42,500 nt of DNA from Neocallimastix lanati (nom. inval.). Lineage: Eukaryota > Neocallimastigomycota > Neocallimastigomycetes > Neocallimastigales > Neocallimastigaceae. This document shows positions 26,777 through 38,505 of this stretch, in pieces. The DNA is taken from positions 710,001 to 752,500 of the forward strand of contig JACVTC010000005.1 in NCBI GenBank assembly GCA_016946835.1. The letters run 5' to 3'. The position numbers and the translations under genes were made by a program. The stretch's first letter is position 1; every line of letters begins with the position of its first letter. The notes under the pieces were generated by a model. The model saw nothing but the letters and a program-made list of their open reading frames with translations. It did not search any database and was not told where the DNA came from.

Positions 26777-27184
26777 TACACTAAATAAAACAGAAAACAC
26801 AAATTTTTTTCATATAAAAAGAAAAATATTGAATATAATTTGAATCAGTATTTTATTAAAAAAATTATAATAGTAATAAATGTAATAACAGTAACTATAA
26901 GAGTTTAGATATGAATAATGATTATCCTTAAATAATGAGATAACAAATATAAAATAGTAACAATATTTCAATTGTGAAAAGTGTTTTTCCTCTTGTTTAA
27001 AATGAAAAAATCTATGGTAACAGAAAATTATTTCATTGAATTATTTTTAGATAAAATGAATAAATCAAATTGTAAATTGAATCTTTATATTTCATTGTAC
27101 CTAAAAAAAAAAAAAAAAAAATTATAATTCGAATCTGATTCGTTAGCTGAGGAAAATTTAGGTTGTACTACTACGGATAACTGA
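26196..27184 (+). pseudogene. Decayed coding region, possibly coiled-coil protein
   Basis: The frame from 26196 is open for 51 codons and reads as ordinary protein (EEEINEVPKLIRRLENMV, then ETLEIIEKFLDMTQKAKN). It then runs into a TA microsatellite and a stop at 26349. Coding-like text continues in shifted frames: VILVTGKSKNYLFKELPKK from 26351, IQRVTKETNKLLEKK overlapping it, SISDVADKILKDMKK near 26447-26480, and NKVQRSNLEGYNQDVKSIL near 26585-26642. A stretch at 27128-27184 reads FESDSLAEENLGCTTTDN and a stop. Stops and frameshifts cannot be explained by a few introns, so I call it a relic. The family is not recognised. Heptad-like Leu/Ile spacing suggests helices. Confidence 0.5.
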
Positions 27185-27245
27185 AAAAAAAAAAAAAAAA
27201 AAAAAATAAGTTTAGTAAAAATATTTCAAGTAATATATTATATAT

Positions 27246-27252
27246 TATTAAT

Positions 27253-27320
<68 letters not shown>
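27246..27320. repeat. (TTTA)n microsatellite
   Basis: About 18 uninterrupted TTTA units. Confidence 0.9.
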
Positions 27321-27322
<2 letters not shown>

Positions 27323-27835
27323 ATCAATTTTTAAATTATGAATTATTTAAAATTTCAATGTTTCATATATTCACTAATACTTTTAAAAGTATTAATTAAG
27401 ACGTTAATTAAATTGTAAACTACAAATATACTAATTTTTTCTAACATTCTTCCTTAAACATTTAATTCTATTAATTATTATCTATTAATAATTAATAATT
27501 AATAGTATATCATCCTTTTAATAAATTTGAAATAAACCATTTTTCTAACCTTAAATGTTTTTGTTGAGATGTATTAATACATACATATACATTACGTATT
27601 AAAATGTATCAATAAAAAAACAAAAAAATTTTTTTTTATTAAATTAAAAAAAAGAAAAAAAAAAAAAGATTAGTTGTTAAGAATTAACATATATGATGAA
27701 ATAGTTATTTATCAATTTTTAGTAATTATTAGTTAATACTATTAGGAAAAATTAAAAAAAAAAAAAATAAAAATAAAGAAAAAAAATTAATAAAATGACA
27801 GATTAAAAAAACTAATTAATAATTAGTTAATCATA
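27321..27835. other. AT-rich spacer before the satellite
   Basis: AT-rich DNA with a few A runs. No gene is seen. Confidence 0.55.
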
Positions 27836-28833
27836 ATAAATAATAAATAAATAAATAATAAATAATAAATAATAAATAATAATAAATAAATAATAAATAA
27901 TAAATAATAAATAATAAATAATAAATAATAAATAATAAATAATAAATAATAAATAATAAATAATAAATAATAAATAATAAATAATAAATAGTAAATAATA
28001 AATAATAAATAATAAATAATAAATAATAAATAATAAATAATAAATAATAAATAATTGAATAATAAATAATAAATAATAAATAATAATTAAATAATAAATA
28101 ATAAATAATAAATAATAAATAATAAATAATAAATAATAAATAATAAATAATAAATAATAAATAATAAATAATTGAATAATAATAATTAAATAGTAAATAA
28201 TTGAATAATAAATAATAAATAATAAATAATAAATAGTAAATAATAAATAATAAATAATAAATAATAAATAATAAATAATAAATAATAAATAATAAATAAT
28301 TGAATAATAAATAATAAATAATAAATAATAATAAATAAATAATAAATAATAAATAATAAATAATAAATAATAAATAATAAATAATAAATAATAAATAATA
28401 AATAATAAAATAATAAATAATAAATAATAAATAATAACTAATAAATAATAAATAATAAATAATTGAATAATAAATAATAAATAATAAATAGTAAATAATA
28501 AATAATAAATAATAAATAATAAATAATAAATAATAAATAATAAATAATTGAATAATAAATAATAAATAATAAATAATAATTAAATAATAAATAATAAATA
28601 ATAAATAATAAATAATAAATAATAAATAATAAATAATAAATAATAAATAATAAATAATAAATAATAAATAATTGAATAATAATTAAATAGTAAATAATTG
28701 AATAATAAATAATAAATAATAAATAATAAATAATAAATAATAAATAATAAATAATTTAATAATAAATAATAAATAATAAATAATAAATAATAAATAATAA
28801 ATAATAACTAATAACTAATAAATAATAAATAAT
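27836..28833. repeat. 1-kb AAATAAT heptanucleotide satellite with higher-order structure
   Basis: About 140 units of the heptamer AATAAAT fill almost 1 kb. Variant units (AATAGTAAAT, AATAATTGAATAAT, AATAATAATTAAAT) act as landmarks. The G of the TAG variant at 27991 recurs at 28491, and the G of one TTG variant at 28174 recurs at 28674, both exactly 500 bp apart. The order of variants between them is the same, so a block of about 200 bp appears twice. Confidence 0.9.
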
Positions 28834-29666
28834 ATAAATATAGTAAATTTAAAATGTTTTTATTGAAAATAGAAAATAGATATTTATATATTATTTATTA
28901 TTTCATTATTAATGATCAATAAGTAAATGATTTCTATGCTTTATTTGTATATCTAATTAAAAGATTTTAATATTTTTTTTTGTTTTTTGTTTTTATCTTT
29001 AAAAAAATTCAATTAAAACCATTTTATTATTTAAATAAGTTATAATATAATTTAAAATAAATATTTGATATAAAATATAAAAATATAAAATAAAATAAAA
29101 CATAAAATAATAAAATAATAAGAAAATATAAAAAAATATAAAATATAAAAATATAGAAATATAAAAATATAGAAATGTAAAATATAAAATAAAAAAATTA
29201 TTGAAATATATAGAAATATAAAATAAAAAAATTATTGAAATATAGAAATACAAAATATAAAAATTATTGAAATATAGAAATATTGATATATAAAAATATA
29301 GAAATATATAGAAATATAGAAATATAGAAATATTTGTTTTGTTAGAAAAGTATCACTTCTTTAAATAAAAAAATGAAAAAATTCGAATAATTATTAATTA
29401 TTAAATAACTTTGACTTAATTAATAATTTAATAATTATTAATTAGATAGAAATTTAAATAATTATAAATTTAATTAGTAAAGTATGATTCTTAAAGATTA
29501 TTGGCTCAAATTTTATTTTTATAATTTTATTTTTATAATTTTTTATAATTTTTTTTTTTTTTTTTTAATTATAAAATTTTGATTTTTTTAAAAAAAAAAA
29601 AAATTTAAATTTTAAGTTTTATAAGATCCAATAAAATTTTAATAGTGAGTTGATTGGATAAATTTG

Positions 29667-29715
<49 letters not shown>

Positions 29716-30035
29716 AATAAAATAGAAAAAAAAATTTTAAAAAAAATTTTTTTTTAAAACGAAAGTAATAATTTTATTTTATTTTTCTTCATTAATAGAA
29801 AATAGTTTTAATATTTATAAAAAAAGAAAATTAAAATTTTAAAATTATTATTACCAAAAAACAAAAAAAAAAAAAAGAACGGGAAATAGAAATCTATTAT
29901 TTTAATTTATTTATTAATTTATTATAAAATTGTTATTTTCAACTTCATTACCTATACTAGTATTATCTTTTAAATATATTATTATCTATTACTTTACTTT
30001 TATTTAATTTAATAATTTAATATATATATAAACCA
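28834..30035. other. Spacer upstream of NOG2 with AAATATAGAAATATA repeats
   Basis: 29045-29335 is built from imperfect AAATATAAAATA and AAATATAGAAATAT units. A T run of 43 bases follows at 29669-29711. The 300 bases before the NOG2 start are AT-rich with a few C residues (29940-29975), possibly the promoter or leader. Confidence 0.55.
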
Positions 30036-32595
30036 ATGGGTGTTAATAAAAAAGAAAAGGTTGCTGCCAGTAAAAAGGCATCAACAGGACCATCAATTTC
30101 AAATATTACAAAAGTTAAAGGTGTTAACTTTTATAGAGATGCTAAGAAGGTAAAAAGATTAAATATGCTTACCAGTGGTAAAGCAAAGAGAGATAGAGAT
30201 GGAAATATTATAAAGGAGGCTGCTTTTCAATCCAAATTACCTTCTGGTACTATGGCTAGAGTAGCTCCAAATAGAAAATGGTTTGAAAATACTAGAACTA
30301 TTTCTCAAAAGAATTTGGAAGCTTTTCGTACAGCTATGGCAGAAAAAACTAAAGATCCATATCAATTCATTTTAAATCAAAATAAATTACCACTTAGTTT
30401 GATCTATGATCAACAAAAAAATAATAGAATGCATATGTTAGAAACTGAAACTTTTACTGATACTTTTGGTCCAAAGGCTCAAAGAAAGAGAGCAAAGTTA
30501 AGTTATGGAAGTATTGAAGAATTAGCTTCTCATGCTGATAATTCTCTTGTTACTTATGATATGAATAAAGATCCTCATTTATTAGCTAAAAAACAATTAG
30601 ATTCCATTGAAGAAGCAAGAGATCCAATTTTCTTAAAGGGTCAATCTAAAAGAATTTGGAATGAACTTTATAAAGTTATTGATTCTTCTGATGTAGTTAT
30701 ACATGTATTAGATGCTAGAGATCCTTTAGGTACTCGTTGTAAAAATGTTGAAGTCTATTTAGAAAAAGAAGCAAAACATAAACATTTAATTTTTGTTTTA
30801 AATAAATGTGATTTAGTTCCAACTTGGGTTACAGTAAGTTTTTAATTTTATTTATTTATTTTAATTAATTTAAATTTTTATTTTTTTTTAAAAATGATTA
30901 AAAAAAAAAATAAAAAATAAACCCATTTTTAAGTCAGTATAATATTTTTCATCTATGAAGTAATTTTAAATTTTTTTTTGTTCCTTTTTGGGAATAAAAA
31001 AATATTTGGAATTTATTTCGATGAACCATAAATATTATGTGTTACAAAAATGGAAAAATAAGATATTCTAATCTGAATATAAACTCGTTTTGAGTTTTTC
31101 TAAATTGAATATCAAGCTTCGTGAGAGTTGAAATATTGTCTTATTAAATTATTATATTTGATACTTAGGCAGTGATATATTTCTTAGTATTTGAAGCAAA
31201 CATTTTATAACAAAAAATTATTATTATTTTTTCTAAATTATTTCATTTAATTATAAATAATAAAAATGATAATATATTAATTTTTTTTTTTAATTTTTTT
31301 TCTTTAATAATAATAATAATAAAAAATAGGCAAAATGGGTAAGAATTCTTTCACAAGATCATCCAACTTTAGCTTTCCATGCTAGTATTAATAATTCTTT
31401 TGGTAAAGGTTCTCTTATTCAACTTTTAAGACAATTTAGTAAATTACATTCTGATAAGAAACAAATTAGTGTAGGATTTATTGGTTATCCAAATACTGGA
31501 AAATCTTCCATTATTAATACCTTAAGAAAGAAGAAGGTTTGTAATGTAGCTCCTGTTCCTGGTGAAACTAAAATTTGGCAATATATTACTTTAATGAAGA
31601 GAATTTACTTAATTGATTGTCCTGGAATTGTATACCCATCACCAGAAGATACTGATAGTGATATTATACTTAAAGGTGTAGTTCGTGTTGAAAATATTAA
31701 AAATCCAGAAGATCATATACCCGCTTTAATGAAAAGAGTAAAGAAAGAATATCTTCAAAGAACTTATGAAGTTGAATGTGATAATTGGGATGATCACATT
31801 GAATTTTTAGAAAAAGTTGCTAAGAAATATGGTAAATTATTGAAGGGTGGTGAAGCTGATTTACATATTATTTCTAAAATGATTTTAAATGATTGGTTAA
31901 GAGGTCAAATTCCATTCTTTGTTCCACCACCAGAAGTAGAAGAAGATAAATTAAAGGAATCTAAAAATACAATTGAACAAATCTTTAGTAAGATTCCAGT
32001 TGCTGCTAACTTTACTGCAAAGGATTTAAAGGGTGAAGATGCTACTGAAGAAGATGAATTAGCTGATCAACCAAAGACTGTTGAACAACAAGAAGAAGAG
32101 GAAGTTAATGCTATTTCTGAAGATGAAGAGGAAGAAGAAGATAAAGATAAAGATAAAAAGAAAGAAGAAAATGTTACTGATTGGGATGAAGTATTTGGTA
32201 CCGTTGTTGGTGAAGAAGAAATTGAAGTTCATGCTCCAGTTATTGAAGGAGAAGAAGATGAAGATGAAGCTGAACAGGAACAAGAACAAGAACAAGAAGA
32301 GGAGGAACCACAAGAAGATGCCAAGAAAGTAAAGAGAAGAAAGATAAAAAAGGTTGGATTTGTTGAAGAAGATAAGGATCAAGAATTTGAAGTTAGGGTT
32401 CGTGAAAGTAAATATAAGAAGCAAGAAAAAGCTCCTAGAGTTACCACAAATAAAAGAAAAATTGGTGAACATTATTATGAACATGCTAATGTTAAGAATA
32501 AGAATCGTAATAAGGTTAAGCCAGTATCTACAAGAGCTTTAACCAAAAAATTACAAGCTAATAGTAGTATTGATAAGAAACATAAGAAAAAATAA
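30036..32595 (+). CDS. NOG2: Nucleolar GTP-binding protein 2 (NOG2/GNL2), two exons, 687 aa
   Basis: Exon 1 is 30036-30833 and exon 2 is 31330-32595; the 496-bp intron runs from GTAAGT to ATAG. The protein starts [14 protein letters not shown] and has the conserved N-terminal NGP1NT region (about 40-170, with [15 protein letters not shown] and [15 protein letters not shown]). The GTPase is circularly permuted as in the YlqF/RbgA family: G4 NKCD (256-259) comes first, then G5-like FHASIN (282-287), G1 GYPNTGKS (318-325), G2 PGET with Thr346, and G3 DCPG (362-365). An acidic stretch follows (about 470-545), then a basic Lys-rich tail. Family knowledge: NOG2 binds pre-60S ribosomes in the nucleus and acts in late large-subunit maturation before export. 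The length is close to animal GNL2 and longer than yeast Nog2, mainly because of the acidic region. All GTPase motifs look intact. Confidence 0.97.
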
Positions 32596-33613
32596 ATTTA
32601 AAAAAAAAAAAAATTTTTTTTTATATTATATTTACATCATAGATTATCGTATTTAATTTTATTATTCTTTTCATTTTGTATCATAACTTAAATATTTTTA
32701 CATCATTTTTTTTTTTTTTTATTTTTAATACATTAATGAATTTAATGATTACCTCAAGTATAAAAAAATAAATAGAAAATAATATTTTAATATATATTAA
32801 CTATTTATAATTATTTTTTTTTTTTAAACTTTTTCTTTTTCATATTATATACTATTTATTTTAATTTTAAACAATATAGAAGAAATTAATATATAAAATT
32901 TATAATTATAGTAATTATTAAAAAAAAAGAAACAAAAAAAGTATTTGAACAATATCTATATAATCTATAAATTAATAATAAAATAGTCCATCATATTTAA
33001 TAAAAATATTATCGTTATTTATAATAATATTGAATATTGATATTATTTTTTTTATTTTTATTTTATTTTTATTATTTTTCTATTTTTTTCAAAGTCTAAA
33101 AAAAAAAATTTATATTTTTTAATACTAATAAAATATTAAAGTGTATGTATTATCTATACTTGTAGCTTAATCTAAAAAAAAAAAAAATTTTATTCAATTT
33201 TCTATTTTTTTTTTTTTTGTTATTAATAATTTAAAGAAAAAAGAAAAAAAAAAAATTAACTTCATATTTTTAAAGTAAGTTTAAATCTTTATTTATATTT
33301 AAAAAAAAAATTATATGCTAATAATAATAATAATAAAATAATAATTATTATTAACTATCTAAATAAATAACAAAATAACTAATTCAATAATTCAATAATT
33401 AGTTAACAAAATAACAAAACTGATTAAATAAATAAATTGATAAAAAGATAAATAAATATATATAAATAAATTAATATACTAATTAATAAATAGCCAAATT
33501 AGTATATAATTAAATAATTAAATAAATATTAAAAATTAATAAATAACTAGATAAATGACTAAACAACAAAGCTAATTAATAGCAAACAAAACAAAACAAA
33601 ACAAAAAAACAAA

Positions 33614-33650
<37 letters not shown>

Positions 33651-34304
33651 AACAACTAAATATGAAATAGTAATATTTAATGATTTTTTTTTTCATGGTT
33701 TAAAAGTATATAAAATTTTAAACAAAAAAAATTTTTTTTTTTTTTTGGAAATAAAGTTTTAAAATAGATATATTTAATTTCTAATAATCTAATAATATGG
33801 ATGAAAAATAAAAATTTTAAAGTTTAAAAAACAAAAATCTAAATGTTTTGTTTTATTTTTTTTTATTTTATTGTATTTTATTAAATATTAAAATTATTAT
33901 AATTATTATTATAATTATCAGTATTTGTTTTTATTTAAAAAAAAAAAATTTTTTAAATAGAATAATATATAATCATATAAACTATTTTATATATATTTAA
34001 TTCATTTTTTAACAGTAGTTAAGGATAAACATTATCTTAATTTTTTATTTTCTTTTTTTCTTTTTTAATTTTAAATAGTTATGAATGTTATAAGATAGTA
34101 TAATTTAGAGTTAATTTTTTTTATTACTTTAATTAATAATTTATTTATTAAAGGAATTATTATTTTCTTAATAATATCGATATAACAACTTGGAAAAAAA
34201 AAATTATTAGAATATACAATATTTTTGTTATATAAATAAAAAAAAAATAAAAAAGTCGAGTTTGGAATTATAATTTTTTAACTTTTTCGAAAATAATAAT
34301 AATA

Positions 34305-34343
<39 letters not shown>

Positions 34344-34415
34344 AAAAAGAAAAAACATTAATACTAAAAAAAAAAAAAAAAAACAGCAATAATAATAATA
34401 TTAATATTAATAAAA
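32596..34415. other. Spacer between NOG2 and the membrane-protein gene
   Basis: AT-rich DNA with many A/T runs, including an A run of about 37 bases at 33611-33648 and A-rich tracts just before the next start codon (34311-34382). No exon-like segment was found. Confidence 0.55.
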
Positions 34416-34643
34416 ATGAATTTTCTTCGACGTCGTATTAATAATCACAATAATAATAATAATAATAATAATGGTGGTGAGAATATAGAAAATACATTAT
34501 CCTCAACATTTCAAAATAATAATGGAAATACTAATGAGAGTGGAGAGGCTAATCAAGATGACGTTACTGAAAAAAAATTTAAAAGAAAACAAATTGCTGA
34601 ATTTACAAATATAAGAGATATACCACTTCATAGAGTTCAATTT

Positions 34644-34679
<36 letters not shown>

Positions 34680-35606
34680 ATTTTGTATTTTTCTTTATTA
34701 AAATATTTAAATATATATTTATTTATTTTAAATATTATATAATATTCTATATTTAATATTTAATTTTTTTTTTTTTTATTTTATATATTTATTATTATTA
34801 TTTTTTTTTAAACTTTATTTTATTTTTATATAATTCTATGGATATTTTACTTGAAAATTTCATTTAAATATAATCAATTAAAAAAAATTTGTATTATTAA
34901 TATATTAATATATTTATATATAAATAAAACAAAATTACGAAAAATATATATATTAGTTGAATATAGAGGAGGTGACTCTATTTTTCTTTTAAGAGTATCT
35001 ATTGGATTTGCTATAGTGACTATAGTGGCCTATATTGTTCTTTCTTATATTGTCGATATAAATGTAAAAGAATATGAGTCGAAATGGAAAAAATTATTTA
35101 CAAATATATTTGTAAGTTATTCCAGTGGAGTATCATTCATATTTATTACTTGGGGAGTAGCATTTTATTTTGTTAGTCAAGTGATCAGTCAACGTATCGA
35201 TGCAGAATTATTACATAATGAATATAATGTTGATGGTAATAAAATACTTTATATTCGTGGATCAATACCAGATTTTTATTATTATAAAAAGGAATTAACT
35301 AAAGGTTGTAATATTAAGTTAGTTAAAACTCCATTCCTTTTCAATACAAAAAGTATTAGAAATCTTTATTCTGAAAATATAGAGGATTACGTTCAATTTA
35401 ATCCTTATGTTTATAGTCAATTTCGTACCAACGGCTATTATCAATATCATCAACCCCCTGTCGTTCCTTCCAATAATAATAGTACTGATTCTATAAATTC
35501 TCTAAATAAAAAACCAAAATCTATTAATACCATACAAAGAGCAATTAATAATAGTAGTAAATTGGAAAAGATTTTAATAGCTACTCCTATAAATTTGTCA
35601 AGTTAA
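34416..35606 (+). CDS. Two-pass membrane protein of unknown family, two exons, 292 aa
   Basis: Exon 1 is 34416-34644 and exon 2 is 34957-35606, with an intron from GTAAAT to TTAG that splits a Val codon. The 77-residue N-terminus is hydrophilic with an Asn run (MNFLRRRINNHNN) and ends HRVQFVEYRGGDSIF across the splice. Two hydrophobic segments follow: about 85-109 (FLLRVSIGFAIVTIVAYIVL) and about 127-153 (SFIFITWGVAFYFVSQVI), separated by a short charged loop (DINVKEYESKWKKLF). The remaining 140 residues are soluble (QRIDAELLHNEYNVDGNK, SIPDFYYYKKE) and end in an Asn/Ser-rich tail. There is no signal peptide, so a hairpin topology with both ends in the cytosol is likely. I do not recognise the family. 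The exon join is supported because the hydrophobic part has no upstream ATG in a sensible context. It is convergent with the SH3 gene. Confidence 0.75.
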
Positions 35607-35678
35607 TAATAATAATAAAATTAAAAAAAAAAATAATAAAAAAAAAAAAAAGAAACAATAAACAAGAGTAAAAAACAG

Positions 35679-35733
<55 letters not shown>

Positions 35734-35846
35734 TAATAATAATAATAAATAATAATAATAATAATAATTATAATAATAAAATTAAGAAAAAAATTAATAA
35801 AAAAAAGAAACAATAAACAAGAGTAAAAAACAAGAGTAAAAAACAG

Positions 35847-35890
<44 letters not shown>
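35607..35890. repeat. Duplicated AAACAAGAGTAAAAAACAGG plus AAT array, 3' of the membrane gene
   Basis: The block AAACAATAAACAAGAGTAAA followed by AACAGG and an AAT run occurs at about 35653 and again at about 35806. In the second copy the CAAGAGTAAAAAA part is itself doubled. Two AAT arrays follow the two blocks. Confidence 0.85.
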
Positions 35891-35900
<10 letters not shown>

Positions 35901-36277
35901 TAAAAAAAAAAATTTTATATATTACTATTATTTTCAAAATTGGAAAAAATAAAGCAAAATAAAACAATAAATAAATAAAAATAAATGGATTAAACCATAT
36001 ATTTTGATAATTTATATTATATTAGATTATATGTATATTATATATTTATTTTATTACTATTAAAATTAATAATAGAGGAAGTGTTATTTAAAATGAATAA
36101 TTAAAAAAAAAAATAAATAAATAAATAAAATAAATTAAATTAAATTAAATAGAAATTTATATAAATAAATAAATAAAATTTTCATAAACAATATATGGAA
36201 AACAAAGATATTAGATTTCCAGTTCAATTCAGTAATAATTAAAATAATAATGATAATCATAAAAAAAAAAAAAAAAA

Positions 36278-36318
<41 letters not shown>

Positions 36319-36649
36319 TAATAACAATAATTAAAATATAGACAATAGTATAGTCATTTATTCTATTATTTATTTTATTATTTCAACATAATAATCTTAA
36401 ATTATATTTATAGAAATTATATAAATTTATTATATAGACAATTATATTTATTAATTTTTCATATTTTTATTTTATTTTAATTTTTTTTTTGCTAGATTAA
36501 AATTCTATATAATATTATAATGAAATAAAATATATATATAAATTATATATTTATTATATTTATACCATAGATTATTTTATTATATATAGAAATATAAAAA
36601 TAACAGTTTTTTTATATTATAATTTTAAAATTGGATATTCTTTTCCTTT
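35891..36649. other. AT-rich spacer between the membrane-protein gene and the minisatellite
   Basis: AT-rich DNA with an AAT array at 36279-36315. A 15-codon open frame at 36195-36242 (MENKDIRFPVQFSNN) has no exon context and is not called. No gene is supported. Confidence 0.5.
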
Positions 36650-36976
36650 TTTTCTAAAATAAATAAATAAATAAATAAATAATAAATAATAAATAAATAA
36701 TAAATAAAAAAAAGCAAAATAAATAAATAAATAAATAATAAATAATAAATAAAAAAAAGCAAAATAAATAAATAAATAATAAATAAATAATAAATGAAAA
36801 AAAGCAAAATAAATAAATAAATAATAAATAAATAATAAATGAAAAAAAGCAAAATAAATAAATAAATAATAAATAAATAATAAATAAATAATAAATGAAA
36901 AAAAGCAAAATAAATAAATAAATAATAAATAAATAATAAATAAAAAAAAGCAAAATAAATAAATAAATAAATAATT
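36650..36976. repeat. 45-bp minisatellite, six copies
   Basis: The anchor AAAAAAAGCAAAATAAATAA recurs with its GC dinucleotide at about 36714, 36759, 36804, 36849, 36905 and 36950. The spacing is 45 bp except for one interval of about 55. The units between anchors are AAATAAATAATA runs. Predicted Phe/Tyr/Leu open frames on the minus strand are repeat artefacts. Confidence 0.88.
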
Positions 36977-37236
36977 TTTTTTTTTTTTTAAAAAAAAAAA
37001 AAAACGATCTTTTGATCTTTTGATTCACTACATAAATAATTATATCTTTTTTTTTTATTTTTTTTTTTTAAAATAAAAAAATTCATTTTTTTTCTTTATA
37101 AACAAAAAACAAAAAAAAAAAACAAAAAATAAAAACAAAAAATAAAAACAAAAAACAAAAAACAAAAAAAGGATATACATTTAATATTTTAATATTATAT
37201 ATATTTTATATGTGTTTATTAATATATATAGATATA

Positions 37237-37268
<32 letters not shown>

Positions 37269-37562
37269 GAGTAGATTAATAACCAAATAACTTAATAACC
37301 AAATAACTAAATAATTAAATAACTAAATAAACTAAAAAATTAAAATTATTTGAAAATACGATTATAGCATATATATATATTTTTTTTCTTTTTGATTTAG
37401 TAATAATTAAGTTACTAAATAAACAATATATAGACTATTAAATATTGTAAAAAAACAATATATATTGAAAAAGTTTTATATATTATATTTAAAGAAAAAT
37501 AAAATTATAATATCAGGCTTATTTATTATCTACTAAATTTATTCACTAAATTATCTATATAA

Positions 37563-37624
<62 letters not shown>

Positions 37625-37892
37625 TTCATTAATGAAGAAGCGTATATAAAAGTAATAATAATAATTATCTTTAATAAAAATAATTATTATTATTTGAAAA
37701 TTTAAAAATAAAAAAAAAAAAAAAAGAAAATTGGTATGACATATTAAATTAAATTAAAATTTATATTAAATTAATATTTGCATTAATTCTATTTCAATTA
37801 TTATATAAATTTATATATTTATTATAATTATTATTTTTTGGTTAATTTATATATATATATATATATGTATATAACATAAATATATAATTTTT
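36977..37892. other. Spacer 3' of the SH3 gene, with a 52-base T run
   Basis: A/T runs, AAACAAAAAAT repeats (37100-37165), CTAAATAA repeats (37270-37330) and a run of about 52 T at 37571-37622. No gene is seen. Confidence 0.55.
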
Positions 37893-38304
37893 TTAATTTT
37901 GGGATTTTTGATTACTATGATCATTATCGTTACTACTATTATTATTAACATTAACATTATTGTCTGATTCGTTAATGGTTTTATTAGAATCTCGCATACT
38001 TCTTTGTCTTCTTTCTAAACTTCTCTTCAAGGATAGCACTTTTTCTTCATAGGACAGTGGGCGTTTTGATAAATCTGGTAATCTTATTGTTCGTTCACTA
38101 TTAATTGCACTGAAATTATTATTGATTCCTTTACGATTGTTGGTTTCATTTAAGATATCAAATCCATAATTACTAATATCATTTTCCTTTTCAATCGGTG
38201 CTATATCTAATATTGTTGCTTTACTTTTACTACTATTATTATTATAAGATTTCATAGAACTTATTACAGGATGATAATAATATTGATATAAATTGTCTAA
38301 TTTG

Positions 38305-38338
<34 letters not shown>

Positions 38339-38462
38339 TATATATATATTTATATATATATGTATATGTGTTATAAAGGAATAAATAAATAATAATATTA
38401 AAAAAAAAAATTAATAAGTAAATTAATAAATAATTAATTAATTTACAAAATAAATAAATAAA

Positions 38463-38505
<43 letters not shown>

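Noticed and set aside
27836-28833. Possible telomere or centromere repeat
   Set aside because: The heptamer lacks the G-rich strand of telomere repeats, it is internal to the window, and one 1-kb array is no evidence for a centromere.
32059-32484. 141-codon minus-strand open frame opposite NOG2
   Set aside because: It is the antisense of the acidic and Lys-rich stretch of NOG2; Phe/Leu/Ile composition gives it away.
36625-37028. Phe/Tyr/Leu minus-strand open frames resembling membrane helices
   Set aside because: They are created by the 45-bp minisatellite and the adjacent homopolymers.
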